A DNA stretch of 11,436 nt from SVQP01 sp045587385 (GTDB taxonomy: Bacteria > Bacillota > Clostridia > Oscillospirales > CAG-272), in contig JAZNCE010000119.1 in the NCBI GenBank assembly GCA_045587385.1, positions 1-11,436 of the forward strand. The letters run 5' to 3'. Positions within the stretch are counted from its first letter, which is position 1. Each line of letters starts with the position of its first letter. A program made the position numbers and the translations under genes. The notes under the pieces were generated by a model. The model was not told where the DNA came from and searched no databases. It was given only the letters and a program-made list of their open reading frames with translations. Shown here piece by piece: positions 1 through 6,104 of this stretch.

Positions 1-24
1 AGGGCTGCTTGGTAAGGCAGCCCT
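1..24. other. Hairpin at the window edge (possible terminator)
   Basis: Bases 1-8 pair perfectly with 17-24 (GC-rich 8 bp), and a G-U and an A-U pair can extend the stem to a four-base loop. It could be the terminator of a gene outside the window on either strand. The right flank has only a weak T tract (TTT at 31-33) and the left flank is not visible, so this assignment is open. Confidence 0.4.
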
Positions 25-56
25 GAATGCTTTCAAATAGTAATTGCCTCAGGCGC

Positions 57-160
57 GGGCGATCACTGATCGCCCCTACAACTGAGTATGTTGGAGTTTT
101 AGAATACTAAAGCCTTAAAGAATACACTGTAGGGGCGATCAGTGATCCCCAGCACCTACA
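57..160. repeat. Palindromic intergenic repeat pair (REP/BIME- or MITE-like)
   Basis: Bases 57-65 and 67-75 form a perfect 9-bp palindrome around a single central base. Bases 61-80 recur as an exact reverse complement at 128-147 (20 bp), 47 bases away. The second copy is a slightly degraded palindrome (131-150), flanked by TGTAGG at 128-133 and CCTACA at 155-160. Head-to-head palindromic units in a gap between genes are the hallmark of REP/BIME-like or MITE-like repeats. No coding potential was seen. Whether it is dispersed in the genome cannot be judged from one window. Confidence 0.6.
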
Positions 161-178
161 GCAACTATCTATAAAAGC

Positions 179-218
179 AATCAAGGACTGCATCAAAACG
201 ATACAGTCCTTGATTTTT
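179..218. terminator. Rho-independent terminator downstream of icd (possibly bidirectional)
   Basis: Bases 179-190 pair with 204-215 in a 12-bp stem with a 13-base loop. It lies about 60 bases past the leftward isocitrate dehydrogenase stop codon. On the minus strand the stem is followed by GCTTTTATAG, a modest U tract. On the plus strand a run of five T (214-218) follows, so it could also stop rightward transcription entering from the left. It is the best candidate for the end of the hydratase-icd transcript. Confidence 0.65.
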
Positions 219-274
219 GCGAATTTCTCCGCTTATTTATCAGCCCCATGTGTCGGTGTTTTTTTGATTTGGCT

Positions 275-1492
275 TTAAGCCAACTTCTTTTCCAGTCTCT
301 CTCTGATCGCCTTGAGGAACTCCAGCGAGTTGACCGAGGTGACAGGCGTGCCGGGAACGACAAGACCTACCAAATCCTTGGTCATGATGCCGTCGTCAAG
401 CGTCTGCAGGCAAGCAGCCTCCAGCTTATCAGCAAAATCCACCAGATCGGCAAGTCCGTCCAGCTGACCTCTCTTGCGCAAAGCACCCGACCAAGCAAAA
501 ATGGTTGCCATGGGGTTGGTCGAGGTGGTCTCGCCCTTAAGGTAGCGGTAATAGTGGCGCGTGACCGTGCCGTGTGCCGCCTCGTATTCGGTGGTGCCGT
601 CGGGCGCAACCAGTACCGAGGTCATCATGGCAAGAGAGCCGAACGCGGTGGAAACCATGTCACTCATAACGTCGCCGTCGTAGTTCTTGCAAGCCCAGAT
701 AAAGCCGCCCTTGGATCTGATCACGCGCGCAACCGCATCGTCAATCAGGGTATAGAAGTATTCGATACCCAGCTCCTCAAACTTTTGCTTGTAATCCGCA
801 TCGTAGATCTCCTGGAAGATCAGCTTGAAGGTCTGGTCGTACTGCTTGGAAATGGTGTCCTTGGTGGAGAACCACAGATCCTGCTTGGTGTCAATAGCGT
901 ACTGGAAGCAGGAGTGTGCAAAGGAGCGAATGGAGGAGTCCTTGTTGTACTGACTCTGCAGCACGCCGGGGCACTCAAAGTCGTAGACCGTTTCGCGGAA
1001 GGTCTCGTTGCCGTCCTTATCGGTAAACACCAGCTCCGCCTTGCCCTCGGTGGGTACGCGGTACTCGGTTGCCTTGTAAACGTCACCGTAAGCGTGGCGC
1101 GCGATGGTAATGGGTGCTTCCCAGTTGCGTACCGCGGGGCGAATGGAATCAATGAGAATGGGGGCGCGGAATACCGTGCCGTCCAAAATCGCGCGGATGG
1201 TACCGTTGGGGGACTTCCACATCTCGGAAAGGTTGTATTCCTCTACGCGCTGGCGGTTGGGGGTAATGGTAGCGCACTTGACCGCCACGCCGTATTTTTT
1301 GGTTGCATAAGCCGAATCGAACGTGACCTGATCCTTGGTGCGCTCGCGCTCCACAAGCCCGAGGTCGTAATATTCCGTGTTGAGGTCAACGAAGGGGAGC
1401 AGAAGCTCGTCCTTGATCATTTGCCAAAGCACTCTTGTCATTTCGTCGCCGTCCATTTCGACAAGCGGCGTAGTCATTTTGATCTTGTTCAT
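275..1492 (-). CDS. icd: NADP-dependent isocitrate dehydrogenase, eukaryote-type homodimeric
   Basis: Oxidatively decarboxylates isocitrate to 2-oxoglutarate, producing NADPH in the cytosol. Counting from the upstream ATG (1498), the protein is 407 residues and aligns end to end with human IDH1 from memory. It has the substrate loop KSPNGTIR (95-102), R111, the ARHAYGD motif (R134 matches human R132), metal ligands around LIDD (251-254) and YDGDVMSD (273-280), and the NADP-discriminating GTVTRHY (310-316; R314, H315). The ATG at 1496-1498 directly abuts the ribosome binding site GGAGGT (1499-1504). The ATG at 1490-1492 has a normal 6-base spacer and is chosen here, giving 405 residues. It lies 28 bases after the hydratase and is probably cotranscribed with it. 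With that gene it would make 2-oxoglutarate for glutamate synthesis. Very confident in function, less so in the exact start. Confidence 0.97.
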   Translation of the reverse strand: MNKIKMTTPLVEMDGDEMTRVLWQMIKDELLLPFVDLNTEYYDLGLVERERTKDQVTFDSAYATKKYGVAVKCATITPNRQRVEEYNLSEMWKSPNGTIRAILDGTVFRAPILIDSIRPAVRNWEAPITIARHAYGDVYKATEYRVPTEGKAELVFTDKDGNETFRETVYDFECPGVLQSQYNKDSSIRSFAHSCFQYAIDTKQDLWFSTKDTISKQYDQTFKLIFQEIYDADYKQKFEELGIEYFYTLIDDAVARVIRSKGGFIWACKNYDGDVMSDMVSTAFGSLAMMTSVLVAPDGTTEYEAAHGTVTRHYYRYLKGETTSTNPMATIFAWSGALRKRGQLDGLADLVDFADKLEAACLQTLDDGIMTKDLVGLVVPGTPVTSVNSLEFLKAIRERLEKKLA

Positions 1493-1498
1493 TGCCAT

Positions 1499-1504
1499 AC
1501 CTCC
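1499..1504 (-). promoter_or_regulatory. Ribosome binding site deciding the icd start
   Basis: On the minus strand this reads GGAGGT, a near-perfect Shine-Dalgarno sequence. It touches the first in-frame ATG (1496-1498) with no spacer, but sits 6 bases before the second ATG (1490-1492), so the second is the likely initiator. Confidence 0.75.
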
Positions 1505-1520
1505 GTAATCGGTATTTATT

Positions 1521-3776
1521 TTATTTGTTTCCGTTTGCGTAATAGTTCATCAGGCAGCCATCCAGAATGATCTGCTTTTCGGTTTCGGTCAAGCCCTTGA
1601 CGCATAAGGTCAGCGGTGCTGTCGTGCCGTCCGCGCAAATGACCGTAGCGTCAAATTGCTCAGCACCCGCAATCAGCTTTTCCCTGATGTCGGGTACGAA
1701 CACAAAGTCACCCTCGGTGTAGGGGAAGGGGGTATCTGCATCCAACGTGAAGGGCAGAATGCCCCAGTTGATGCAGTTGGATCTGTATCGCTTGGTCGCA
1801 AATTCGTAGCAAATGTTGGCAAAGCCGCCCAGCACCTTCTGGCAGGATGCAGCCTGCTCGCGTGCCGAGCCGTCACCGGGCTTGTTGGCAAACAGGCAAG
1901 AGCCGAATTGCGTGTTCTTAGCCAGCGCATCTGCATCGCCTACGCAAGAGAGAGCCTTGTGCAGCTTTTCGGAAATCTCGCCCGCTCTGCGGTCTTTTTC
2001 CTGCGCTGCTACCGCCTTGGAACGACCGACGTACTCGGGGCAGCGGCGGGAGAGCGCAAATTCCGCAAGGCGCAGGGGATTGGATCTGTACGACGAGGTC
2101 TCGCCCGAGGGGATGAGCTCGTCGGTGGTGGTAACGGGGTCACGAATGACCGCCGCCAGCTCGACAAGGAGGTTGTCCGCCAGCGCGTACTGTGCGGGCC
2201 AATCGGTGATATTGGGACCCATGACCAAAGCGGTATCGGGCTGCGGATTGCCGTAGCCGTTGTACACGCGCTTTTGGTAGGGAGATGCATCAAACTGATA
2301 GGGCAGAGGAGCAAAATCGTAATCAAGATCGGTTGCAGCCGTGATCACGCCGCCCATAGCTGCGGTTGCCGCAATACTTCTTGCATCCATGAGCGCCACG
2401 CAGGAGATCTGTCCCTCGCCGGGCTTGGAGCCCTCGCGGTTGGGGAAGTTACGCGTGGTGTGGCGCAGGGAAAGTCCGTTATTGGCAGGCACGTCACCCG
2501 CACCGAAGCAAGGTCCGCAGAAGGAGGGCTTGATCACAGCACCCTGCGCAAGCAGAGAAGCGGTCACACCCTGGCGCGTCAGCTCGAGCGAAACGGGAAT
2601 ACTGGTGGGGTAGACCGAGAGCGAGAATGCACCGTCGCCCACGTCACCCGTCTTCAGAATGGCGTCCGCTTCGCAAATGGATTCGTACATACCGCCCGCA
2701 CAGCCTGCAATCACGCCCTGATCTGCGTGCACGCCGTTGGCATCCACTTTACCTGTCAAGGAGAGAGGTGCACCGGGGAACAGCTGCGCTGCCTCGGCTT
2801 CCACACCTGCAAGCAGCTCGGCAGCACGTGCGTTGAATTCGTGAATGGTGTATGCATTGGAGGGGTGGAAGGGCAGCGCGATCATGGATTCGACCTCGTC
2901 GAGCTTGATCTCGATCATGCGGTCGTAGTAAGCACCGTCCTCGGGGGCAAGGGGCGCATAATATTCGCCTCTGCCGTGCGCCTCGTAAAACGCCTTGGTT
3001 ACCTCGTCGGTTGTCCAGATGGAAGAAAGACACGTGGTTTCGGTGGTCATGACGTCAATGCCGTTACGGAAATCCATGGAGAGGTTTGCCACGCCGGGGC
3101 CGACAAATTCCAGAATTCTGTTCTTGACAAAGCCGCCCGGGAAGGCTGCGCCCACCAGCGCAAGCGCGACGTCGTGCGGACCGATGCCGCGACGGGGCTT
3201 GCCCGTCAGATATACCAGCACCACCTCGGGTGCGGGAATGTCGTAGGTATTGCAGAGCAGCTGCTTGACAAGCTCGGGGCCGCCCTCGCCGACAGCCATG
3301 GTGCCCAAAGCACCGTAGCGGGTGTGAGAGTCAGAGCCGAGAATCATGCCTCCGCATAATGCAAGCTGCTCTCTTGCATAAGAGTGAATGACGCTTTGGT
3401 TGGCGGGCACGTAAATACCGCCGTATTTTTTAGCAGCCGAAAGACCGAACACGTGGTCGTCCTCGTTGATGGTACCGCCCACCGCGCACAGCGAATTGTG
3501 GCAGTTGGTCAGCGCATAAGGAACAGGGAACTTTTCAAGTCCCGAGGCGCGTGCGGTCTGAATGATGCCAACATAGGTAATATCGTGAGAAATCAAGGCG
3601 TCGAAACGGATTTTCAGCACATCCTGATCATGGTTTGTATCTGTATTATGCGCAGCAAGGATGCTTGCGGCTATCGTCTTTTGGCGAGCGGAATTTGCAT
3701 CGCGGTCGCAGCTGCCGGGGCAGGGTGAACCGTTGCACAAAAACACGCCGGACTCGTACAGCGTTACTGCTTTCAT
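1521..3776 (-). CDS. Aconitase-family hydratase (YbhJ-like), probable citrate/isocitrate isomerase
   Basis: A 751-residue [4Fe-4S] hydro-lyase of the aconitase superfamily. The family's GSDSHT motif is at 147-152. The three cluster cysteines fall where expected: C359 in AGCAGG, and C420 and C423 in SFCGPCFGAGD. An Asn-Phe-rich region with RNF (442-444) follows. The C-terminal swivel domain contains RSNCINWGILPF in place of the usual SSREHAA-type loop. It is shorter than AcnA or AcnB (about 860-890) and close to E. coli YbhJ (about 750), whose substrate is not firmly established. The start is supported by GGAGG at 3785-3789, 8 bases upstream. Its position 28 bases before icd argues that it serves as the aconitase of this organism, converting citrate to isocitrate. 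That substrate is inferred from context. Another hydroxy-acid hydratase role is the main alternative. Confidence 0.92.
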   Translation of the reverse strand: MKAVTLYESGVFLCNGSPCPGSCDRDANSARQKTIAASILAAHNTDTNHDQDVLKIRFDALISHDITYVGIIQTARASGLEKFPVPYALTNCHNSLCAVGGTINEDDHVFGLSAAKKYGGIYVPANQSVIHSYAREQLALCGGMILGSDSHTRYGALGTMAVGEGGPELVKQLLCNTYDIPAPEVVLVYLTGKPRRGIGPHDVALALVGAAFPGGFVKNRILEFVGPGVANLSMDFRNGIDVMTTETTCLSSIWTTDEVTKAFYEAHGRGEYYAPLAPEDGAYYDRMIEIKLDEVESMIALPFHPSNAYTIHEFNARAAELLAGVEAEAAQLFPGAPLSLTGKVDANGVHADQGVIAGCAGGMYESICEADAILKTGDVGDGAFSLSVYPTSIPVSLELTRQGVTASLLAQGAVIKPSFCGPCFGAGDVPANNGLSLRHTTRNFPNREGSKPGEGQISCVALMDARSIAATAAMGGVITAATDLDYDFAPLPYQFDASPYQKRVYNGYGNPQPDTALVMGPNITDWPAQYALADNLLVELAAVIRDPVTTTDELIPSGETSSYRSNPLRLAEFALSRRCPEYVGRSKAVAAQEKDRRAGEISEKLHKALSCVGDADALAKNTQFGSCLFANKPGDGSAREQAASCQKVLGGFANICYEFATKRYRSNCINWGILPFTLDADTPFPYTEGDFVFVPDIREKLIAGAEQFDATVICADGTTAPLTLCVKGLTETEKQIILDGCLMNYYANGNK

Positions 3777-3809
3777 AAAGTGAGCCTCCGTGGAAAATGA
3801 ATTATCATG

Positions 3810-3838
3810 ATTATATCACAATTTGCAAGAAAGGTCAA
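3810..3838 (-). promoter_or_regulatory. Promoter of the hydratase-icd operon
   Basis: Read on the minus strand: -35 TTGACC (3838-3833), a 17-base spacer and -10 TATAAT (3815-3810), preceded by TGA as an extended -10. Transcription would start near 3803, leaving a leader of about 27 bases before the ATG at 3776. This is a strong sigma-A-type promoter. Confidence 0.85.
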
Positions 3839-3853
3839 TAGGAACTTGCAAAT
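3821..3853. promoter_or_regulatory. Perfect inverted repeat over the hydratase promoter (candidate operator)
   Basis: ATTTGCAAG (3821-3829) and CTTGCAAAT (3845-3853) are exact reverse complements separated by 15 bases, and each contains the self-complementary core TTGCAA. The arms flank the -35 hexamer: one lies in the promoter spacer and the other just upstream. That is a classic place for a repressor or a dimeric LysR-type regulator. Low-GC Gram-positive aconitase genes are known to be controlled by CcpC, but the motif here is not the ATAA-N7-TTAT dyad described for it, so the regulator is unknown. Confidence 0.55.
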
Positions 3854-3907
3854 TCTCGTGAAAATAATCACAAGCAAAGTGGCTGTTTTTTTCTCTCTGT
3901 CCGTGTG

Positions 3908-3942
3908 ATACAAAAGAGAACACAGGGGAGAACCCTGTGTTC
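3908..3942 (-). terminator. Terminator of the Imm44-like gene
   Basis: Bases 3918-3927 and 3933-3942 form a perfect 10-bp stem with a 5-base loop. On the minus strand it is followed by TCTTTTG. It begins 11 bases past the stop codon of the small leftward gene (3954) and insulates the hydratase promoter from it. Confidence 0.75.
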
Positions 3943-3953
3943 AAAAATCAAAA

Positions 3954-4358
3954 CTATTCCGCCCAATACACTTGCCGCAAATCGTCTGCAAATTCATCAA
4001 TGCGCTCCAATGCATTTCTTTTTCGCAAATACTCGATAGCACGTTCGATCACATCCCACATCATTGCTTTTCTTGCATTTGTGTCGGCATGAATAAACTG
4101 CAGATAAGGGATCTGTAGCCTGATATCGGCATATTTCTTTTTCCATGAGATGTAACGTCTTTCGTTGTAAAACCCTTGCGAAAGCAATTCCTCATCCGTA
4201 CAGATGAAAACGATGGTGATATTTTCAAGCCTGTCCGTCGCATATTTACTTGCGTACTTTGCATTAAACTGCAGTTCGATCGGGTGTATTGCCTGCACAA
4301 GAAGATACCCGGCGGGCGATTTGGCTTCGGCACTGAAAAATAAAAATCTCGCATCCAT
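3954..4358 (-). CDS. Small protein resembling immunity protein Imm44; function unproven
   Basis: A 134-residue soluble protein with no signal peptide or membrane segment. Its layout resembles my recollection of the Imm44 immunity family: an N-terminal strand with FFSAEAK, a middle hydrophobic strand (ITIVFIC), an ERRYISWKKKYADIRLQIPY stretch corresponding to the family's basic, aromatic 'DFRL-I-Y' region, then an FIHAD loop and an amphipathic helix (VIERAIEYLRKR). This is recognition from memory, not a database match. The start is the ATG at 4358, with AAGGAG (4367-4372) 8 bases upstream. A GTG at 4367 overlaps that ribosome binding site and is rejected. It has its own strong promoter and terminator, so it is a single-gene transcript. 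No toxin gene is adjacent. If the family call is right, it is an orphan immunity gene against neighbours' polymorphic toxins. Otherwise it is a hypothetical protein. Confidence 0.75.
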   Translation of the reverse strand: MDARFLFFSAEAKSPAGYLLVQAIHPIELQFNAKYASKYATDRLENITIVFICTDEELLSQGFYNERRYISWKKKYADIRLQIPYLQFIHADTNARKAMMWDVIERAIEYLRKRNALERIDEFADDLRQVYWAE

Positions 4359-4390
4359 AAATATCACTCCTTGCGCACTTCTTCGAAGAG

Positions 4391-4419
4391 ATTATAACAT
4401 AAGTTGTTATCATTGTCAA
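4391..4419 (-). promoter_or_regulatory. Full-consensus promoter of the Imm44-like gene
   Basis: On the minus strand: TTGACA (4419-4414), a 17-base spacer and TATAAT (4396-4391), with an upstream TGT giving an extended -10. All twelve hexamer bases match consensus. The predicted start is near 4384, about 25 bases before the ATG. Confidence 0.88.
4394..4410. promoter_or_regulatory. Short dyad over the Imm44-like gene's promoter (candidate operator)
   Basis: ATAACA (4394-4399) and TGTTAT (4405-4410) are exact inverted repeats separated by five bases. They overlap the -10 box and fill part of the promoter spacer. A repressor bound there would block a promoter that is otherwise maximal in strength. 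Six-base arms in AT-rich DNA can occur by chance, so this is tentative. Confidence 0.35.
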
Positions 4420-4488
4420 GGAAAATTCCCCTGTCATGTCTGTATTGCAGGACTACGCTTTTGTTTTGATAAAATTTTGAAAAATCTC

Positions 4489-4517
4489 TTGCAAAAGTGC
4501 ATATTTTGTGATATAAT
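4489..4517 (+). promoter_or_regulatory. Promoter of the two-membrane-segment protein gene
   Basis: A -35 TTGCAA (4489-4494; four of six consensus bases), a 17-base spacer and TATAAT (4512-4517) with an extended -10 TGA at 4509-4511. The 15 bases at 4506-4520 are identical to those around the hydratase promoter's -10. The start would be near 4524, leaving a leader of about 67 bases. Confidence 0.75.
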
Positions 4518-4590
4518 CATACTGTACGTTTATGTGCGCAAGATTTTTTGCGTTTTTGATATCGATTACTCCGGAAAAGAGGAACAATAC

Positions 4591-5268
4591 ATGGATTCTT
4601 TGAAGAAAAATTTGTCGACTATTCTGCTTGTCGCAGGTGTTGTTTGCTTGCTGATTGCCGTTGTCATGGCAGTTGCCACGATCGCAGGCTGGGGCAATAA
4701 CTTCCTGCTTATCAATATCATGCTCATGCTCGCTGCCGTGCTGTTCTTAGCCCTTGGCGGACTTGTGATGTATCTTGCAATGCTCACCACCACGGTGACC
4801 AAGCATTTCTTCCTCTACGATAAAAGCACGGGAAAGAATATCAGACCCGCTGAGCTGACCTTTGAAATGGTCAACAAGCGCATGGGTTACTTTATGTCTC
4901 GTATGGCTTCCTCCGAGCGTCAGGTCTGGAGCGCAAATATCGTGGGCAGTGACGATCACCGTTTCGGAAAGAACGACGTCTACCGTCCTTTGATGGCTTA
5001 CAAGATGATCTACGACCTGACCGAGCACAACAGCCCCGAGTACTGGCAGCTGTTTGCCAAGGCAGACGTTGCTATCATTTCCTCGATCTGCGATGCACTG
5101 AGTGATAACGACGACGCGCAGTTGGGAGCAACGCTTGTGTTCTTGCGCGAGCATCACGCAGACAATATTGAAAAGATCAGCCGCTTCTTTATGGACAATC
5201 GTGCCTATATGCAAAAGCAAATGCTCAAGTACGTACAGGCACACGTGGACAGTATGTATATGGAATGA
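4591..5268 (+). CDS. Unknown membrane protein with two N-terminal transmembrane segments
   Basis: A 225-residue protein I do not recognise. Residues 9-31 and about 38-67 are strongly hydrophobic and form two membrane helices joined by a short loop (GWGNN). The remaining ~155 residues are polar and, by the positive-inside pattern (KK at 5-6; KH at 71-72, K79, K82), probably cytoplasmic. That domain starts with KHFFLYDKSTGKNIRP and ends in a charged helical region rich in Met, His and Asp (EHHADNIEKISRFF...). No enzyme motif, metal site or nucleotide-binding loop was found. The ATG at 4591 follows AGAGG (4578-4582) at 8 bases. The frame is open further upstream, but the promoter at 4489-4517 rules out a longer start. 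A terminator follows 5 bases after the stop, and the kinase-like gene starts 63 bases downstream. Confidence 0.85.
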   Translation: MDSLKKNLSTILLVAGVVCLLIAVVMAVATIAGWGNNFLLINIMLMLAAVLFLALGGLVMYLAMLTTTVTKHFFLYDKSTGKNIRPAELTFEMVNKRMGYFMSRMASSERQVWSANIVGSDDHRFGKNDVYRPLMAYKMIYDLTEHNSPEYWQLFAKADVAIISSICDALSDNDDAQLGATLVFLREHHADNIEKISRFFMDNRAYMQKQMLKYVQAHVDSMYME

Positions 5269-5273
5269 TCGAG

Positions 5274-5305
5274 AGGCGGGAGCTTTCCCGCCTTTTGCTT
5301 TTTTA
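5274..5305 (+). terminator. Terminator between the membrane-protein and kinase-like genes
   Basis: AGGCGGGA (5274-5281) pairs perfectly with 5286-5293 around a 4-base loop, followed by TTTGCTTTTTTA. It lies 5 bases after the stop codon of the membrane protein and only 26 bases before the next ATG. It should reduce transcription into the downstream gene. Confidence 0.85.
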
Positions 5306-5331
5306 TCCTTTAACCGAAAGGAGAATGACTT

Positions 5332-6036
5332 ATGTTTACAATCAAGGTTGCAGGCGTTTGCGTAGAGATCGACAACCGCTATGGGTTTGTTGAGGACGTT
5401 TGCAGAGATTATATTGTCAGAAACGGAGAAGAGCCTGCCTTCCGTGTGCAGATCACGAGTGACGAGGTGCATCGCATGCTGTCGGGCGCGACCTGGAATC
5501 TGACCGCACCCATGGCGGAGAGCTACTTGATCAACCGTCAGCTTTGCCGCAAAATGGCGGAGTTTGATGCGTATCTGTTCCATTCCGCAGTCATTACCTA
5601 TAAAGGCAAGTGCATTGCGTTTTCGGGCAAGAGAGGTACGGGCAAGAGCACGCATATTGGTCTTTGGAAGGATAAATTCGGCAAGGACGTGACCGTGATC
5701 AACGGTGATAAGCCCTTGCTGGCTTTGCGTGACGGTAAGCTGATCGCCCACGGTACGCCCTGGTGCGGCAAGGAGGGCTGGCAGACCAACACCGCCCGTG
5801 CGCTTGATGCCGTGGTGTTCTTGGAGCAAGCCAAGACAAACGAGATCAAAGACATCGGAAAAGAGGAATTCACGCACCGTCTTAGCGAGCAGATATTGCC
5901 GCCCGCCAACCGCGACACGGCGGATAAATTTGTGGAGCTGCTCCATCACACGGTCGAGCACGTGCCCGCTTACGTGCTCAAGTGCAACATGAACACCACT
6001 GCTGTGGATACCGTGGTCAGGGAACTGTATAAATAA
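5332..6036 (+). CDS. HPr kinase/PEPCK-like P-loop protein
   Basis: A 234-residue soluble protein with a phosphate-binding loop GKRGTGKST (99-107), preceded by FHSAVITYKGKCIAFSG (83-99), the typical histidine-and-beta-strand entry of small HPr-kinase/phosphorylase-related proteins. INGDKP (123-128) fits the acidic metal-binding position after the P-loop, and GTPWCGKEGW (141-150) fits the substrate loop of this group. The ~80 N-terminal residues lack the HPrK N-terminal domain signature. True HPr kinases are about 310 residues with a GxSGxGKS loop and a separate signature. This protein is shorter and lacks them, so its substrate is not HPr by default. Related small kinases act on peptides such as lasso-peptide precursors, but no precursor or maturase gene is near. 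AAAGGAG at 5317-5323 fixes the start. No promoter of its own is visible, and a strong terminator follows. Confidence 0.88.
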   Translation: MFTIKVAGVCVEIDNRYGFVEDVCRDYIVRNGEEPAFRVQITSDEVHRMLSGATWNLTAPMAESYLINRQLCRKMAEFDAYLFHSAVITYKGKCIAFSGKRGTGKSTHIGLWKDKFGKDVTVINGDKPLLALRDGKLIAHGTPWCGKEGWQTNTARALDAVVFLEQAKTNEIKDIGKEEFTHRLSEQILPPANRDTADKFVELLHHTVEHVPAYVLKCNMNTTAVDTVVRELYK

Positions 6037-6049
6037 TGGGAAGGTACGT

Positions 6050-6084
6050 GCGTTGCGCCCGGGAAAGGGCGCAACGCTTTTTTT
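6050..6084 (+). terminator. Strong rho-independent terminator after the kinase-like gene
   Basis: Bases 6050-6060 and 6067-6077 form a perfect 11-bp GC-rich stem with a 6-base loop, followed at once by seven T (6078-6084). It begins 13 bases after the stop codon and separates this unit from the decarboxylase operon. Confidence 0.95.
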
Positions 6085-6104
6085 GCTTTTGCCTTGATTT
6101 TTTC

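Noticed and set aside
57..160. CRISPR array or attachment site
   Set aside because: Only two copies occur, in inverse orientation with no regular spacers, and no cas, integrase or tRNA gene is present.
248..1570. A 440-codon plus-strand open frame opposite isocitrate dehydrogenase
   Set aside because: It is antisense to an unmistakable enzyme, and its product is low-complexity with no known motif.
1656..3359. A 567-codon open frame on the plus strand, antisense to the hydratase
   Set aside because: It lies entirely opposite a gene with clear family motifs, has no ribosome binding site or recognisable domain, and is explained by codon bias of the real gene.
3867..3909. ATCACA/TGTGAT inverted pair between the hydratase promoter and the Imm44-like gene
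   Set aside because: Six-base arms 31 bases apart in AT-rich DNA are expected by chance and do not line up with a promoter.
4365..4367. GTG as an alternative start of the Imm44-like gene
   Set aside because: It overlaps the AAGGAG ribosome binding site at 4367-4372; the ATG at 4356-4358 has a normal 8-base spacer.
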